Shown here: piece after piece, positions 48,053 to 61,200 of the stretch
Layout of the letters: every line of letters starts with the position of its first letter
How positions within the stretch are numbered: the first letter of the stretch is position 1
Origin: Neodontobutis hainanensis
Lineage: Eukaryota > Chordata > Actinopteri > Gobiiformes > Odontobutidae
Length of the DNA stretch: 64,000 nucleotides
Assembly: GCA_024349245.1 (NCBI GenBank)
Contig: JALDNG010000048.1
Span: 1,195,001 to 1,259,000 of the forward strand
Direction of reading: 5' to 3'
Position numbers and translations under genes: made by a program
Notes under the pieces: model-generated
Databases searched by the model: none
Seen by the model: the letters and a program-made list of their open reading frames with translations, nothing else
What the model was told of the DNA's origin: nothing

Positions 48053-48415
48053 AAGCCTCTCTCATGGAACCCCTAAAAGGGCCAGGGTGCCAATCGTACA
48101 GTGACACACCTCCATCCACCAGAAGGCAGGCTCCAAAAGTGGAAATACAAGGACAAAATCCAATGGCAACTTTACAAGTGTAAAAATCATGTTTACAGCC
48201 TGGTACAAAAAAGGTTTTAAACAACATGACAACAATTTTTGATTAATGTGTAAATGCTATCTAAAACTATCAACAATCCCATGTTTTACTATGCAGTAAC
48301 AGCAGAAAAGCCCGGATGTAACCGCCATTTTATTGCCCTGTGGTAAGGCCAATATACTGTAGGTGAATGGGGGAGCAATGGACAGATGACATCTATTTTT
48401 ATTTACAATCTATGG
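48053..48415 (-). repeat. Dispersed repeat family, copy C
   Basis: Minus-oriented homologue of copy B: 'aagcctctctcatggaac', 'ccaccagaaggcaggctcc', 'acaagtgtaaaaatcatgtt', 'cccggatgtaaccgcca', 'atttacaatctatgg'. It lies 2.6 kb from copy B in the opposite orientation, flanking the 3' half of ildr1. Confidence 0.88.
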
Positions 48416-49179
48416 CCGTGAGCCATAGATAGAGACAAACATTCCCCCTCTCAAAACATTACATGGCCGCCGACAGGTCCCGCCTAGGCGCATACGTTGT
48501 GTAATGCGATTGGATTGTCAGCTTTGAGATGTCGCGTGATTGGCTGAAGATTTACACGTGCCTAGATACGTTGCAACAGACAGTATTGGTCGGAGAAAGA
48601 TTAAAATTGTACATTACAACTTTTACTTTTTTACATATTTTATATTTTGTACATGGAGCTTGGTTTTTTCACTTAAAAATGTGTTAGCAAAAAAAAAAGA
48701 ATGACAGCTAAAAAACCCAGGATAGACATTAGAAGTGACTTCACCAAACATGTACCATTAATCCATTGGACAGGTTGTACTGTTAAAATTTTACAGTGTT
48801 TATTAACGTAACGCGCCCCCCACTTCCCATCCCCTTCACGATTTCTCTGGTGTCCCCCTGTATCATGAAGTTACGCCCTTGAGTGCTGACCCCCTATTTC
48901 CAGCAGAGGGAGACACAGATTGAACTCGTCACTGCATAAAGACAAGGGTGTTGACTGCATGTTTGTAAAACTTAAACTGCATTACTCACAAAATAAATAG
49001 GTTTGAGTCTTTGTATCTGAGTAGTTAGTTGACAAACGCCAACTATTCTGTGTGTATTTTAGTAATTATCCTATTGTAGTCGGAGTAGGGTGAATTTGGT
49101 TAATCTGGGAAAATTTTTGAAATTTTGACTTTAGTGCCTTATTTAGATACCTGTCTAAACTGCTATATAGACATAATGT

Positions 49180-49660
49180 ACTTTGGTGATAGGCTACTCC
49201 ATTACCCGCAATGTTAGACTAGCCATTGTCCATTGTTTTCTGGGGCCCAAGGTTTCCGACATAGAGGCTAATCTTAGGGTGCTGACAACGCACAGGAAAG
49301 GAGAGTTTTCCCAGACACATAGCCTACATACAAGCAAATTGTTATTCATATTGGCACCAATAATGTGAGAATGAGGCAGTCAGAGGTAACCAGAACTAGC
49401 CTAGCCAGGACTTTCGAACTAGGGAACAAGATGAGTCGGCATCAATTAATTGTCTCTGGCCCCCTCCCTGTAAGGGGTAGTGATGAACGGTATAGTAGAT
49501 TAGTTTCCATGAACCAGTGGCTGGCATTGTAGTCAGAAAGGTTATGGTTTTGTGGATAACTGGCCTCCCTTCTGGGGCCACCCAGGCCTGCTGAAGGCAG
49601 ACGGCCTGTATCCTACTGGACATGGTGCTGCCATTTTGTCTACTTAATATAGACAGGTGC
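49180..49660 (+). pseudogene. Fossil SGNH-esterase domain of LINE ORF1
   Basis: Translates with frame changes to an SGNH/GDSL-type esterase as found in ORF1 of some fish CR1/L2-type LINEs. The parts are 'VIGYSITRNVRLA', then 'HIGTNNVRMRQSE' (block 3-like G-x-N), 'VSGPLPVRGSDERY', and 'GFVDNWPPFWGHPGLLKADG' followed by L-Y-P-T-G-H-G. The usual GDS block is G-Y-S and the usual D-G-L-H-P is D-G-L-Y-P, so two catalytic positions are altered. Frameshifts between the blocks confirm decay. No ORF2 was recognised next to it. Confidence 0.75.
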
Positions 49661-50749
49661 ATTCGGTGCATTTGTCACAAGGAATATCAGCAGGTCGCAG
49701 GGGATTATTGAACCTGCTAGTTATGATAGTGCAGGTGTGGAACTGGATAACTGGATAATCTGGCAACTTTTAGTTGCCTGGTTAGGCCATGTCCTTGATG
49801 TCAACTGCCTAAATCTGTTATTTAGTTCTCAAACACAACTGTCCTCATGTTATCATAGCTCAGAGGCAAGCTTTTAAAACCAGCAAAACAGTTAAATGGC
49901 CTCATTCAACTTCCTTGAATTAAGAAGACATCTGCTGGCTACAGAGCCTTTTCTTATAGAGCTAGATAAATAACCCATAATTGACCATCACATTATTATT
50001 TGCAGTATGTCTCTACACACACCAGCCTGCCCAGGAAAGACATCATGGTGTGTATTAGGACATTTATGTTCTCAAAAACATATTCACATAGTGCATGGCT
50101 CCTCGTCTTGTGTGGCTTTAGTTAAAAGTATAAAAATATTCAACACTTCCGAAGTGCATTGTTGGTGGCTTAGCTTTTCCGCATTTCAATTAATCGTTAT
50201 TGGACAAGAATCTGAACTAATTCTTTAAATGAGACACGTGCTGTCCTTGACTCTGGTTCAGCACAATGCAGATACATAGTGTAAGTATTTACCTGCATTC
50301 TTTATGTAGTTTCACTTGGTGCAAAAAACACATCCAGGATCATTGGAAAGAACCCACAGCCACAAAACTCCAATAAAATAACTGCATAGTAATGCTACAC
50401 ACAAAGTTATGCAACTCAAGGTCAAAAAAGGCATATTTTACCCTTTCTAAAGGTTTTAAACGACCTAATGTCCTACATTTCCCAAGTCAAGAGTCCCACA
50501 TTATCAATGACTTGACTATACTCATAACATAATTTACCCAAATATGTCACAGATCTTTCATTTTTGTGTTGTGTTTAACATTTACTCTTCTTTTTTGGTG
50601 ACATCTCAACCTTATACGTTATGTGATTTTAGAAAGATGACAAGCATACCCAACATTTAGTTCAATTTTGGAGGACTAGATTTTGTTAGAACGTCAAATA
50701 AATCCTTCGAAGCTTAGGTGTCACAGATTATTCAAATTTACTCTACTGA

Positions 50750-50962
50750 TCTCGACTGTGGAGCCTGCGCCACCCAGTAAAGTTTGGATGGGGGTTAGGG
50801 CTCCATGGCCCGCCCTGCTCGTGTCTGATTGGTTGTTCTGAATGCGCAACTGGGAAGTGAAACTGCCAATGTCAAAAGAGCCTGGATCAGCTGTCGACCC
50901 AACATCCACTGAAAACAGCGACATTTACAGACAGGTGTACAGCGGCTCCTCGTAGTTTTCAG
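50750..50962 (+). promoter_or_regulatory. me3 promoter and noncoding first exon
   Basis: GC-richer block with 'tctgattggttgttct' (inverted CCAAT box, about 50825) upstream of an apparent noncoding exon. That exon ends '...gttttcag' at 50962 with donor 'gtaatg'. The next acceptor is at 51396, six bases before the me3 start codon. Start of transcription not fixed. Confidence 0.5.
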
Positions 50963-51402
50963 GTAATGTTGGTTCAGTATTGACTAATTGCTGGAGCTAG
51001 CATTAGCTTCAGCGCAGATAGCATGTAGTAAAATTATAATTACACCATACGATCAGCTAACAGGGGTTAGCTCATCATGGTGTATTGTTTAAACCGGTTT
51101 CAACTCAGTAAACATTTAGTCAAATACACGCGTATTAAAATGAAATGCCCCTAGAACCGCACCTGCTCTTAACTGTGGAGAAGGCGACTTGGTAGGCTAC
51201 TGCGGCTGCTGTTTCGCTCTTGAGGCGTGTTGTTTATTTGAGATACAAGTCAACAATGATGAGCGGAACGTCTGAGGGTTTCTACCACAAGTCCTTTTTT
51301 TTAACTAAGGTGACCCGGGCATGACTAGGGCTCCCAGGGTTCAGCAGGTTTAGTGCATAGGCCTACTTCTTGCACCAAAGTATATTTCTTTGCACAGGCA
51401 CC

Positions 51403-54400
51403 ATGAACTCCTTCTCGGGCCCAGCCAGAGCTGTCCTGTCACTGTGTAGTCGCTCGACTGGGGGCGGCTTGACGGTGTTTGGCGGGACGTCTCCTTCTGC
51501 TGGATTTGACAGAGCCTGTTTCCAGGCTGTGAGGGTATGCCACTCCGGGACGAGCCGCAACGGCAGCGTCTACACCAAGAAAAGAGGGTACGACATCACG
51601 AGAAACCCGCACCTGAATAAGGTGAGTCCATCACTGGATGACGGTTGAACAAACTCTGATTTGCAGAGTAGGCTAAGTTCTGGGTGGATAAAACCAAACA
51701 AATTCAAACTGGGTAAATTTGGGGTTGTCTGTTGCAAAACGCTGGCTATCAACTTTCTCCTTCTCTGTTTATCTGTGTCTGCATCTGTAAGATATATCTC
51801 ATAAATGGTTAGTCCTGTACAGAGTAGAGGTTTAAGGTATAATCAGAGTAAAATTAGTGGTAGGAATTAAATCATGCATCATTATAGTTACAGTATAGAA
51901 CTCACTAAACACAACCCTTTATATACTGCAGTACAGTTTTGCTAGTCTGCCATTTTTACAACAGCTCCAACATGGCATAAAATAAAGCTGGCTATGGATT
52001 TATTGCTTAGAGTTTGATATAAAGTAGGTCACAAGTCCCTTTTTATAAGACTGTCCAGTCAGCAATCACACCCAGACTCATAGGAAGGTTGTTCCACTTA
52101 GATAAAAATGTCAGCAAGTTCACACAATAAGTGCTTTATTTGATAATTTTAGCATAAAGTCATTTGAATAATGTGAGGGCTTTAATGGACCTATAGTAGT
52201 TCTTAAAACAGGTGGACGGTGAACTTCACAAGGTTTGTCCATAAAGTTAGTGTCCCTTCTACAATGTCTTGAACTCTTGTTCTTCAGTTCACAAAGTTAC
52301 AGTTACTGTTAGATGTGGGCATTATGAGTTCTCAAACATTTCTAAATCCTAAACCCTCATTGCTTTAGATGTGAATAATTAATAGCAGTTTGAGAGTAAA
52401 CCAGAAGAGAAAATTGACCGAGTCCAGTTTATTAGTCAGTGTTTCCTCTAAAAGTTTCACAAGGAAACGGAGGGACTGGTGAAGTGTGTAGGAAGGAGGG
52501 TCAGGCAGGGGAGTGAGTTCACTCTTCCACACTATTGGACAGAATAAATAGATTAAACCTCACTCTTTTTGGGACGCCAGCCAGAAGTGTCATAGAGGCA
52601 GCATGACTAACAAGAACCAGAAACAAAATAAACAAAAAAGAGTGCTTACCATGTTGCCTTGTCCCTACAAATACTATTTTAGAGAAATGTCCATTCACAT
52701 CTGGGCTGTGTGAGAGTCACATTTAACCACATTTTGCCATGACTAACACATGAGTCACAAGACGTTTGTGATTTAATGTTTAGACCACACATTTCACTCT
52801 CAAGAGCTATAGTTAGCTGTCATGATGTTATATAATTATTGTCTTACTGCTCCTAGGGAATGGCATTCACTTTGGAAGAGCGTCAACAGTTGGGCATCCA
52901 TGGTCTTCTACCTCCCTGCTTTCTGTCCCAGGATGTTCAAGTTCTGCGCGTCATGAAGAGCTACGAAACACGCTCAAATCCCCTCGACAAGTGAGAGCTG
53001 ATGCAGACTTTAAAGCACCAGAGCATTATAATGTGATAAACCAGATTGTCCTCGCAGTGCTCAAGACTTAACCCATGTACCAGCTGTTGCATTCTACTTT
53101 TAGTGTTGTTATGCTAAACCGTATATTCTGCAGCCAAATCACAAAAAAGCCTATTTGAAACTGTAAGATTATTGATATGCTATTCTAGATGGATTTGATA
53201 CATACAAAGACAGTTATTTAAAATAGGGTCTTGCTTTTTGTACATCTTTGTGTTGATGCGTATGTTTTATGTTTCAGGTACATTTTGCTGATGACGTTGC
53301 AGGACAGAAATGAGAAGCTCTTCTACCGTTTGCTGACCTCTGACATAGAGGAATTCATGCCCATTGTTTACACTCCCACTGTGGGCCTGGCCTGCCAGCA
53401 GTACGGACTTGCCTTCAGGAGGCCGCGGTAAGAATTCAATATTACATTTTCAAGATACATTATCGAAAGTTAATCTATTTACAAATAATTTCTTTATTTA
53501 GTGTCACTTTTGATTCTAGTTTCCAACATAAAATATAGAATAGCCTTACCAGGTCAACAAAGACTTGAAAGTATCATCTATAAATGTGCATTACTTTAAC
53601 ATCTTTAATTACAGGGGTCTCTTCATCACCATCCATGACAGAGGCCACATTGCCACCATGCTCAACTCCTGGCCTGAAGAAAACATAAAGGTGATATTTA
53701 ATGCCTGCCTACTATTGTACATGAATCTGAATTACAATTACTACTAACTTGTTGTTGTATTATACATTATGCTCCATCTCTGTCTAGGCCATTGTGGTGA
53801 CAGATGGAGAACGTATCCTTGGCCTTGGTGACTTAGGTAGTTATGGTATGGGTATCCCAGTCGGGAAACTGGCTCTTTACACAGCCTGTGGTGGAATTGC
53901 GCCAAAGCAATGTCTTCCTGTGCTGCTTGATGTTGGCACCGACAACCAGGTTAACAGTATTTCAGAGCTGCCGCCAGCAATAATCATTTTATGACTCACG
54001 ACAGTGGGGCTGCTTATCTTTTGCTACGTGAAAACCAACATGTCATTGTTTAGAGACATTGTGCAGTACATTGTTAATACTATAAAATGTGTTTTCTGTT
54101 GACTTGTTTAATTTCGCTTAGACACTTCTTGATGACCCTTTGTACATTGGACTGAAACACAAGAGAATCAGAGGAAAAGAATACGATGAGCTGATTGATG
54201 AGTTCATGCAGGCAGTGACGGATAGGTACACATATACTATCTAACCTTTTTCCAAGTAATATACTGTATGTTAAATTCTGTTTGTAGTCTACACAAAAAC
54301 ATGCTGCCATGTTTTACTTAAGTATTTAGCTTGTACATGTTCTTTATTTATTTTGCAGATATGGAATGAACTGCCTCATTCAGTTTGAGGATTTTGCAAA

Positions 54401-56569
54401 CAGCAACGCTTTTCGAATCCTCAACAAATACAGGAATCGATACTGCACCTTTAATGATGACATCCAAGGTGCTTGACAAGTGCCTTTGTCTCCTCAGACA
54501 AACAAATCCTAACTTTCTCTAACTATATATTACTTAAAGCACTGTTTTAAATTATTTTCCAATTATTTTATTTAGGCACAGCCTCAGTAGCTGTGGCTGG
54601 GATCCTGGCAGCACTGAAGATTACCAAGAACAAACTTTTAGATCACACTTTTGTTTTCCAAGGAGCAGGCGAGGTGAGTGGCACAACAGTTGTCTCTAAA
54701 TCTTTAGAGATTATACTTTGCATTAGCCTTTTTCATTAAGCTTGTAATGTCTGAATACAGTTTCTCTTTTAACTAGGCTGCTATGGGTATTGCTTACCTG
54801 CTGATTATGGCCATGTCTAAAGAGGGAATAAGTAGGGAAGAAGCAGCCAAGAGGATTTGGATGGTGGACTCCAAAGGTCTCATTGTTAAGGTAATGTGTG
54901 GCGTTTACCTTTCCCATCTACTAACTGTTGATACACCACACAGTGATTTGATGAAGTAGGTTTTGTTTGTTTTTTACCAAAAAAAAACAACAACAGGGAA
55001 GAGGTCATCTTAACCATGAAAAGCAGGAGTTTGCCCATGATCACCCACATCTGAAGACCCTTGAGGAGGTGGTTGAGACCATCAAGCCCACTGCCATTAT
55101 AGGTCTGTTTTGTACAGGTTTTGTTTTGAAGCTCATAAAGTGTCCTACATTTTGTTTTATTCTTATGCCTATGTGTTCATTTCTTGTTCAGTTGCTGAAA
55201 AACAACAAAACCTTTTAAAGGTGATATTAACTAGTAGCTTTAATAGGACAATAACCTGTTTAATTTGCTACAAATCAACTAACATACTATCTTGTTGAAT
55301 ATAGATGTATCATTCCGTCATCCTTCCTGTGTCCTTAAATGTCAACCAAAATCAATCACTGCATTTATAATTGTGTGTGACAATACTATGGTAAATAGTA
55401 TTGAATGAAATATGCCCCAATGATTTTCAGATGGTACTTGGGTAATATATCAAATGTTATATTAGCTCCTGATAATTTAATTGAGACCCTGTGAGAGTAA
55501 TTGACCTTTTGTGCTTTAAATTTTACATCAGAATCTTGAACTTAACTGTCATTTACTGTTATTGTGTGGAATAAACAAATTTATTTTATTTTTTTAGGTG
55601 TTGCTGCTATTGGAGGAGCATTTACTGAGAAGATTATCAAAAACATGGCATCATTCAATGAACGGCCACTCATCTTTGCCCTGAGTAATCCCACCAGCAA
55701 GGCAGAGTGCACAGCAGAACAGTGCTACAATCTCACAGAGGTATGGTAATATATTGTAACTTATTAAAACATCTTTCTTTAATTTGTTTATATCCCCTCT
55801 TCTCTGTGTTTAGGGCCGGGGCATCTTTGCTAGTGGAAGTCCCTTCAAAAAGGTGACTCTTGCAGATGGACGCACCTTCTATCCCGGTCAAGGCAACAAT
55901 GCCTATGTCTTTCCAGGGGTTGCTTTAGGCATTATTGCTTGTGGAGTACGACATATAACAGAAGACGTCTTTCTAACCACAGCAGAGGTAAAAAGGTTTT
56001 ATTTTGGGGGGAACAATACAGTTAATGTTACTTGTCGATGACTTTTCTAAAAAAAAGGAGATAATGGTGAATACAAAATCGAACTTAGTCACATTTGTAC
56101 ATTTTTTTTTTTCTGTTTTTCAGGCCATAGCTGACATGGTCACAGAAGAGCACTTGGCTGAAGGAAGACTTTATCCCCCTCTTAATACCATTAGAGAAGT
56201 GACCTTTAAGATTGCTGTTAAGGTGAGTAATTAAGAAACAATCTTAAATTGAAAGGTTTTATGTATGATGTGTCAGTAGTCAACCACTTTGTTTCAAAAG
56301 TCCTTGGTATGTTTTTTCTGCATACTAAAAGTATTTCTTTCTGTAGGTTAACATGTTGAATTCATAAATTGAATGTCTCATGTTTGCTATTGTGCTTTTC
56401 CTATCAGCTCGTCAACTATGCATATAAACACAACATGGCGTCTGTGTACCCTGAGCCAAAGGACAAGGAGGCGTTTGTGCTGTCTCACATCTACAGTCCT
56501 GATTATGACTCTTTCACTCTGGACAACTACACCTGGCCTGAAGACGCCATGAAAGTCCAGGATGTCTGA
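51403..56569 (+). CDS. me3: NADP-dependent malic enzyme 3, mitochondrial
   Basis: Fourteen coding exons: 51403-51621, 52857-52990, 53278-53427, 53615-53690, 53788-53949, 54122-54225, 54359-54468, 54576-54673, 54777-54890, 54997-55102, 55598-55740, 55814-55987, 56124-56222, 56408-56569; 1,851 bp, 616 aa (human ME3 604). It oxidatively decarboxylates malate to pyruvate with NADP+ in the mitochondrial matrix. The Arg/Ser-rich N-terminus is a transit peptide. Catalytic residues align with ME2 by spacing: Tyr149 (IVYTPTVG), Arg202, Lys220 (PVGKLALY), metal ligands Glu292-Asp293 (QFEDF) and Asp316 (FNDDIQG). The dinucleotide loop is 'FQGAGEAAMG', then 'ALSNPTSKAE' and 'SPFKKVTLADG'. 'KKRGYDITRNPHLNKGMAFT' and the C-terminal 'DSFTLDNYTWPEDAM' fit ME3 rather than ME2. 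The ME1 isoform is excluded by the transit peptide. Poly(A) signal AATAAA at 56858. Confidence 0.97.
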
Positions 56570-58247
56570 TTTTCTTACCATCTTAAAAAATTACATTTGT
56601 TTTTTATTATTAATATTGTTGTTTTGTCAGCATGTTTCTCTTGGACCCACAACAGAAAGGCTCAAAATAGTAGGACATCAAGCCTTGTGTGTTCTAGGTT
56701 TAGTTGTGGCATGTTTTTGTTTTTATTCTTTGTTTGACTGACATGTTGGCAAAGCTGCATATCAGATTTGTATCCTTTCACATAAACCTGACTCTTTATC
56801 ATAGATTTCTTTTATAGTGATTCAGTTGTCTTCAACTTTTTTTATGCGATAATTATAATAAAATAAAAATGTGGTTTTCCAAAGCATACTGTTGGCTGCT
56901 GAAAATGTTAAAATGCTTTCAAATGGACTTTAAACTTAAAGAATTATTGTGCCTCTTTTTGAGACCTCAGGATATCACAGCTCCATGTTTGTCTGCCCTG
57001 TAAAGTACAGAACTACATATGGCTCACACTCAGAACTGTTGTATTAAACACTCCCCGTGATAAAATGTCAATATGAAAACTGGACTATAACACTCCAAAA
57101 AAGGTCTTTCTGTTGACTTTTTTTTCCTATGATGTTTACTCTAATGCTGTATTCATTTAACAAGTGTTTATCATATGGTGTGTCTTTTCTATACTGTGGT
57201 ATAAAAGCTTTGTCTAGTTCCTAATAAATATAATGACCTGTGTCTATTAATCAATAGAATAAATGGAAAATGTAATATTCTCATCTATAAAATATTTAGA
57301 TGCATTACAGTTTTTCAAGGAAATACCATTTTCCAAGGGAATGTAAAACCTTTGAATTAAAACATAAAAATCAACTCTTAGAATAATTGGATGTAGAAGG
57401 TTTTGTGTAAAACCTCTTTTGGTAAACCAGTGAATTGCATTATGGATGCTTGAGCAAACTGCTCAAGTGTAAGAGCAAAACATCCGTTTTCAAAAAGGAA
57501 ATAGAGGCCAATGCACTTTTGAAGTAGGGCTTTAATGTATTAAGGACATTTTTAGATAATCTAAGAATTCTGTGAAATTCCCTGTGTTTGCAACACTACT
57601 AATACAAGCTCTGGCACATGGCTTTTAAGTAACAATTTTGTAAACGGAACACTTTTTTTTAGGGTTGAAGCAGGAGTACGTTTGCTTTAAACAGTGGCAG
57701 GTTCTTAAATTGAATGAATATCCTTCTCTCAGCAGTGATAAAACCCAAAAGGGTCAAAGTAATCCATTACTAGTTACTAAAAAAAGATACATTTTACTAA
57801 AAATTTTAAATCTTGGGGCAACTAGGCACTAGCTTTTTTTAATGCCTAATGTCATCCCCTCTCTCTCTTCTGCCCTGTTTCCTCAGGGCAACCTACTGTC
57901 TCCTACCAATGAAGGCTAAAGGGCCTAAAAAGATAAATGACATCTGATTAAAGGCTTTAAATGTTGTAGTAAGCAAACAGCAATGCAATGTTAAACTACT
58001 TCCTTAAAATAATTTGCAAATAAATTAACTTTTTTTAACCTTTGGCAAAGTATATTTACAGTAGACTGTAAATGTGTAATAAAAGGACCTGCCTGAAGCA
58101 AAATGTACATTAAATAAATCCTTGTAAACCAAAATAAATTATCTAGATCCTGTAAGGTTCACTCAGCCACTAAGGCAGAATAAATCAAAACAGGAATAAT
58201 TACAAAAGCTTAAAAGGAATATATTGAAATCGTAACAGTAGTTGGCT
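56570..58247. other. Convergent 3' flank of me3 and nxpe3-like gene
   Basis: Tail-to-tail interval. The me3 3' UTR probably ends after 'aataaaataaaa' at 56858, or at a second 'aataaat' near 57225. The right half presumably contains the nxpe3 3' UTR on the minus strand, but no clear signal was chosen. A short 'ctgccctgtttcctcagggc' patch at about 57870 is only weakly palindromic. No gene seen. Confidence 0.5.
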
Positions 58248-61200
58248 CTACTTTTGAGGGCAAACATAAGATAAAAGCATGTTTATCATGTTTTTGACTA
58301 TAGGTGGAGGTGGATGAAGTGCATGAGGGAGGTGGTGGGCTAGGGTCATTTGCCAGGCGTCCACCATCAGGACGTTAAGCCCCTTAAACATGGCTCTAAG
58401 CACTAGGTCCAGCTGCAGAGAGTACCAGTCACTGTTGTACAGACTCACATCCTGGTCCTGGTCCAATGCTTGTAGGTTGGCTGATCGGATCACCACCAGT
58501 GTCCCGGGGGCCCGGTCCAAAAGTCGCAACACGGACCTACGAATGTGACGCAGCCGCCTAATGTAGACCTCCACAGGAAAGGTGCTAAAGTGAGCCCAGA
58601 TACTCAAGATCACCACTGTGTTGGGACCACCGGAGAGGCCATCCAGCTCATTAGAAATGTACCTTAGCTCACTGGACAAGACTGTGGAAAAGCGGATTGG
58701 CGGACCATGACATCGGTACTTAAGCAAAATATTATGAGTGCTGTCCACTGCCATAGACGGGCCGACGTTTTTAGGACTGTGTAGATTGAACTCCTTTAAA
58801 TCTGCACAAGAACAAACAAATTAATGTCACAATAATGTGTAAGTCTAAAGACAACTATTATAGTTACCTGGTACTAAAGCAATGAGGTATTCAAACCACT
58901 GTCGTACTGTGGAGTCCCCGTACATGTAGATCATCCTGTCCCTCAAACACTGAGCGATAACAGTCGAATCACTGAAGTGCCGTATTTTAAAGCCTTTTAG
59001 TGGCCTCCACAAGTGTTCATAGTAATATCCAGAGGGGGCTACTTTTGTAAACTCTGGTTTAAGAATGTCATTTTCAGTCTCGGATTTATCTGACAAGAAG
59101 TGAGAAATATTGTAAAAACAGTAACTTCAAATTTAAAATAGACTAGTAAATGAAACTATGCTGCTGTACCTTTAGGAGGAGGTAACACGTTGACTCTGTC
59201 TGGCCCTGAAGCCTGGATGTGAACTTTGAGGTTAACACCACTGGGACAAAAAACATTAAACAGAACTGTTAAAAAGACATATAAAAATGTAAGGTATAAT
59301 ATTATATGTATTGACAACAAATGAATGAAATTAATTTGTCAAACCAACTGGCAACCACCAGTTAATTGTGTCTGACCTTGGCAGCACTGTGTAAAAATCA
59401 GGTAGGTAATGCATCCAGTATAGCATTTTAGAGAGATTTTGGCTTTATTTAATCCCATAAACTGTTGCAACATGGCTGTGGTTGTGCACAAGTTTTACTT
59501 TTTTAATTTGTTGACAATAATCAAAAATGAAGCGTTTTTTTTTTTTTATTATTGAAAACAAGTACAAACCTCTGGAAGAGCAGTGCTTCGTTATGAGTGA
59601 TGAGATGCTTCAGGTACCCCCCTTTTGCATGGTTGATTCTGGTGTTACAGCTGAGCATCTTGGGCTTGTAGCAGTACCAGGGCTCGCCTGTATAAAGGTC
59701 TGTGAAGTTACACAGAGGCTGCTGATCAGGGGGCAGGCACAAATTGCACACTGTGGTTTCAGACAAGTAGCCCAGGCGAAATAAGCTTTTAAAGAACACA
59801 CGATCAGAACGATCCTCCCTCAGGCGCCGCAGCACAGCAACAGCCTCACTAGAGTGCACTAATGTAATCTCAACCTGCACAGACCCAGTCCAGAGGAGCG
59901 GGAACACAGCAGAATAAAACCCGTTCTTGTGGTCTAGCACTGTGCCTGCTACACTGGCTCCAAGATCTGGAGAATGCAGTCTAGCCAAAAGAAAATCTCC
60001 GCCATAGTGTTTGGGATTTCCCTGGAAGTTGTATATTTGGACCAGGGCCTCAAGCTGGTCGCCCACGTGCCACTCACGTCCCACTTTACGTGGGAGGATG
60101 GCAAACAGGCTGTGCACCGGGTCACTGGTCTGCCGCAGAGAGTTCGGCACAGACCGAGGAGTGGGCTCGGGCCAAGCAATGGAGTCCAGCAAGTAGCGCT
60201 CTTCCAGTTCATCTTCAGGAGATGGCTTCTGGCCCAGATGAGCGCAGAAGGTGCGGTTATGGTAAAATGTGGGAAGTGACAATGGGATGAACGACGTCTG
60301 GATTCTGTTCTGGAGCTGGTAGAGTGCTGAGATAGAGTGGCAGTTCCAATTCTGGGGAGAAAGAAGCATAAATTTACTTATGACTGATGATATGAACATA
60401 TTGTAATGTTTTACAATTAAACTGAAAAAACACTTTATTGAATTATAAATGCAATAAAATTAAAGATATATAATTAAGAAATAAGTTAAAGGAAAATAAT
60501 AGGTACTTTAAATGAATATTTTTTTTTATAAAATGATCTAAAGATATTTAAATAATTATTAATATTACAAATTATAGGAATAATGTTTTTTTCTTCTGTT
60601 TGTGAATCACTGTGGTTGTTTTGTGTTTTTTATTGTCCTGTTTTATTGTCATTCATTCATCATTTATGAATGAATGAATGTTGTATCATAGTGTTTTAAA
60701 TGTTAAAAGGGGTAGGCTAAAATAAGTCTTAACCCCGCTCCTTTTGGTCAGTGTTTCTATTTCTATTTTATTTTTTGGGGAAGAAAAATATTGTATTCTT
60801 TTATTCTTTTGTTGACCAAAATAAACTAAACTATGTGGGTAACTGTGCAAAGGCTTCACTCTGCCTGCAATGTACCACTTTTTGAATAAAACTGATTTTA
60901 TTGATTAAATTAGTTTTAAAGACGTGCACCAAACAGTGCATTACCCTGGGATCAGACCACACTCAGCAACTTATGCAGTTAGTTGGATGACTGAAACAAT
61001 ATAAAAAACATAAAAATAAACCTTAAATAATAATGTTTGTAGTCATAGCCTATAAATAACAGTGTATAGTCAGAAATACATTTTTTATGTTCATCTATTC
61101 TTTTTTCCAAAATATGAAATAAGATATTGTTCCGGTTTACATGAAAAAGAAATTGGGAAAATGCAAAAAAAAAAAAAAAAAACGTAATTTGCAAATAATT

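Larger units (their letters stand above)
47463..51396. other. Intergenic: ildr1 3' UTR, repeats, LINE fossil, me3 promoter
   Basis: The ildr1 3' UTR ends after AATAAA at 47517, with a second candidate at about 47803. It is followed by repeat copy C (48053-48415) and a DNA-transposon-like block with 'gattggattgtcagctttga' and 'gtgattggctgaagattt' (about 48440-48640). Next come the LINE ORF1 fossil (49180-49660) and unassigned AT-rich sequence. From about 50750 the sequence becomes promoter-like for me3. Confidence 0.5.

Noticed and set aside
51403..56569. ME2 or ME1 identity
   Set aside because: The KKRGYD-TRNPHLNK start, 'RRPRGLFITIHD' and the C-terminus follow ME3; a transit peptide excludes cytosolic ME1.
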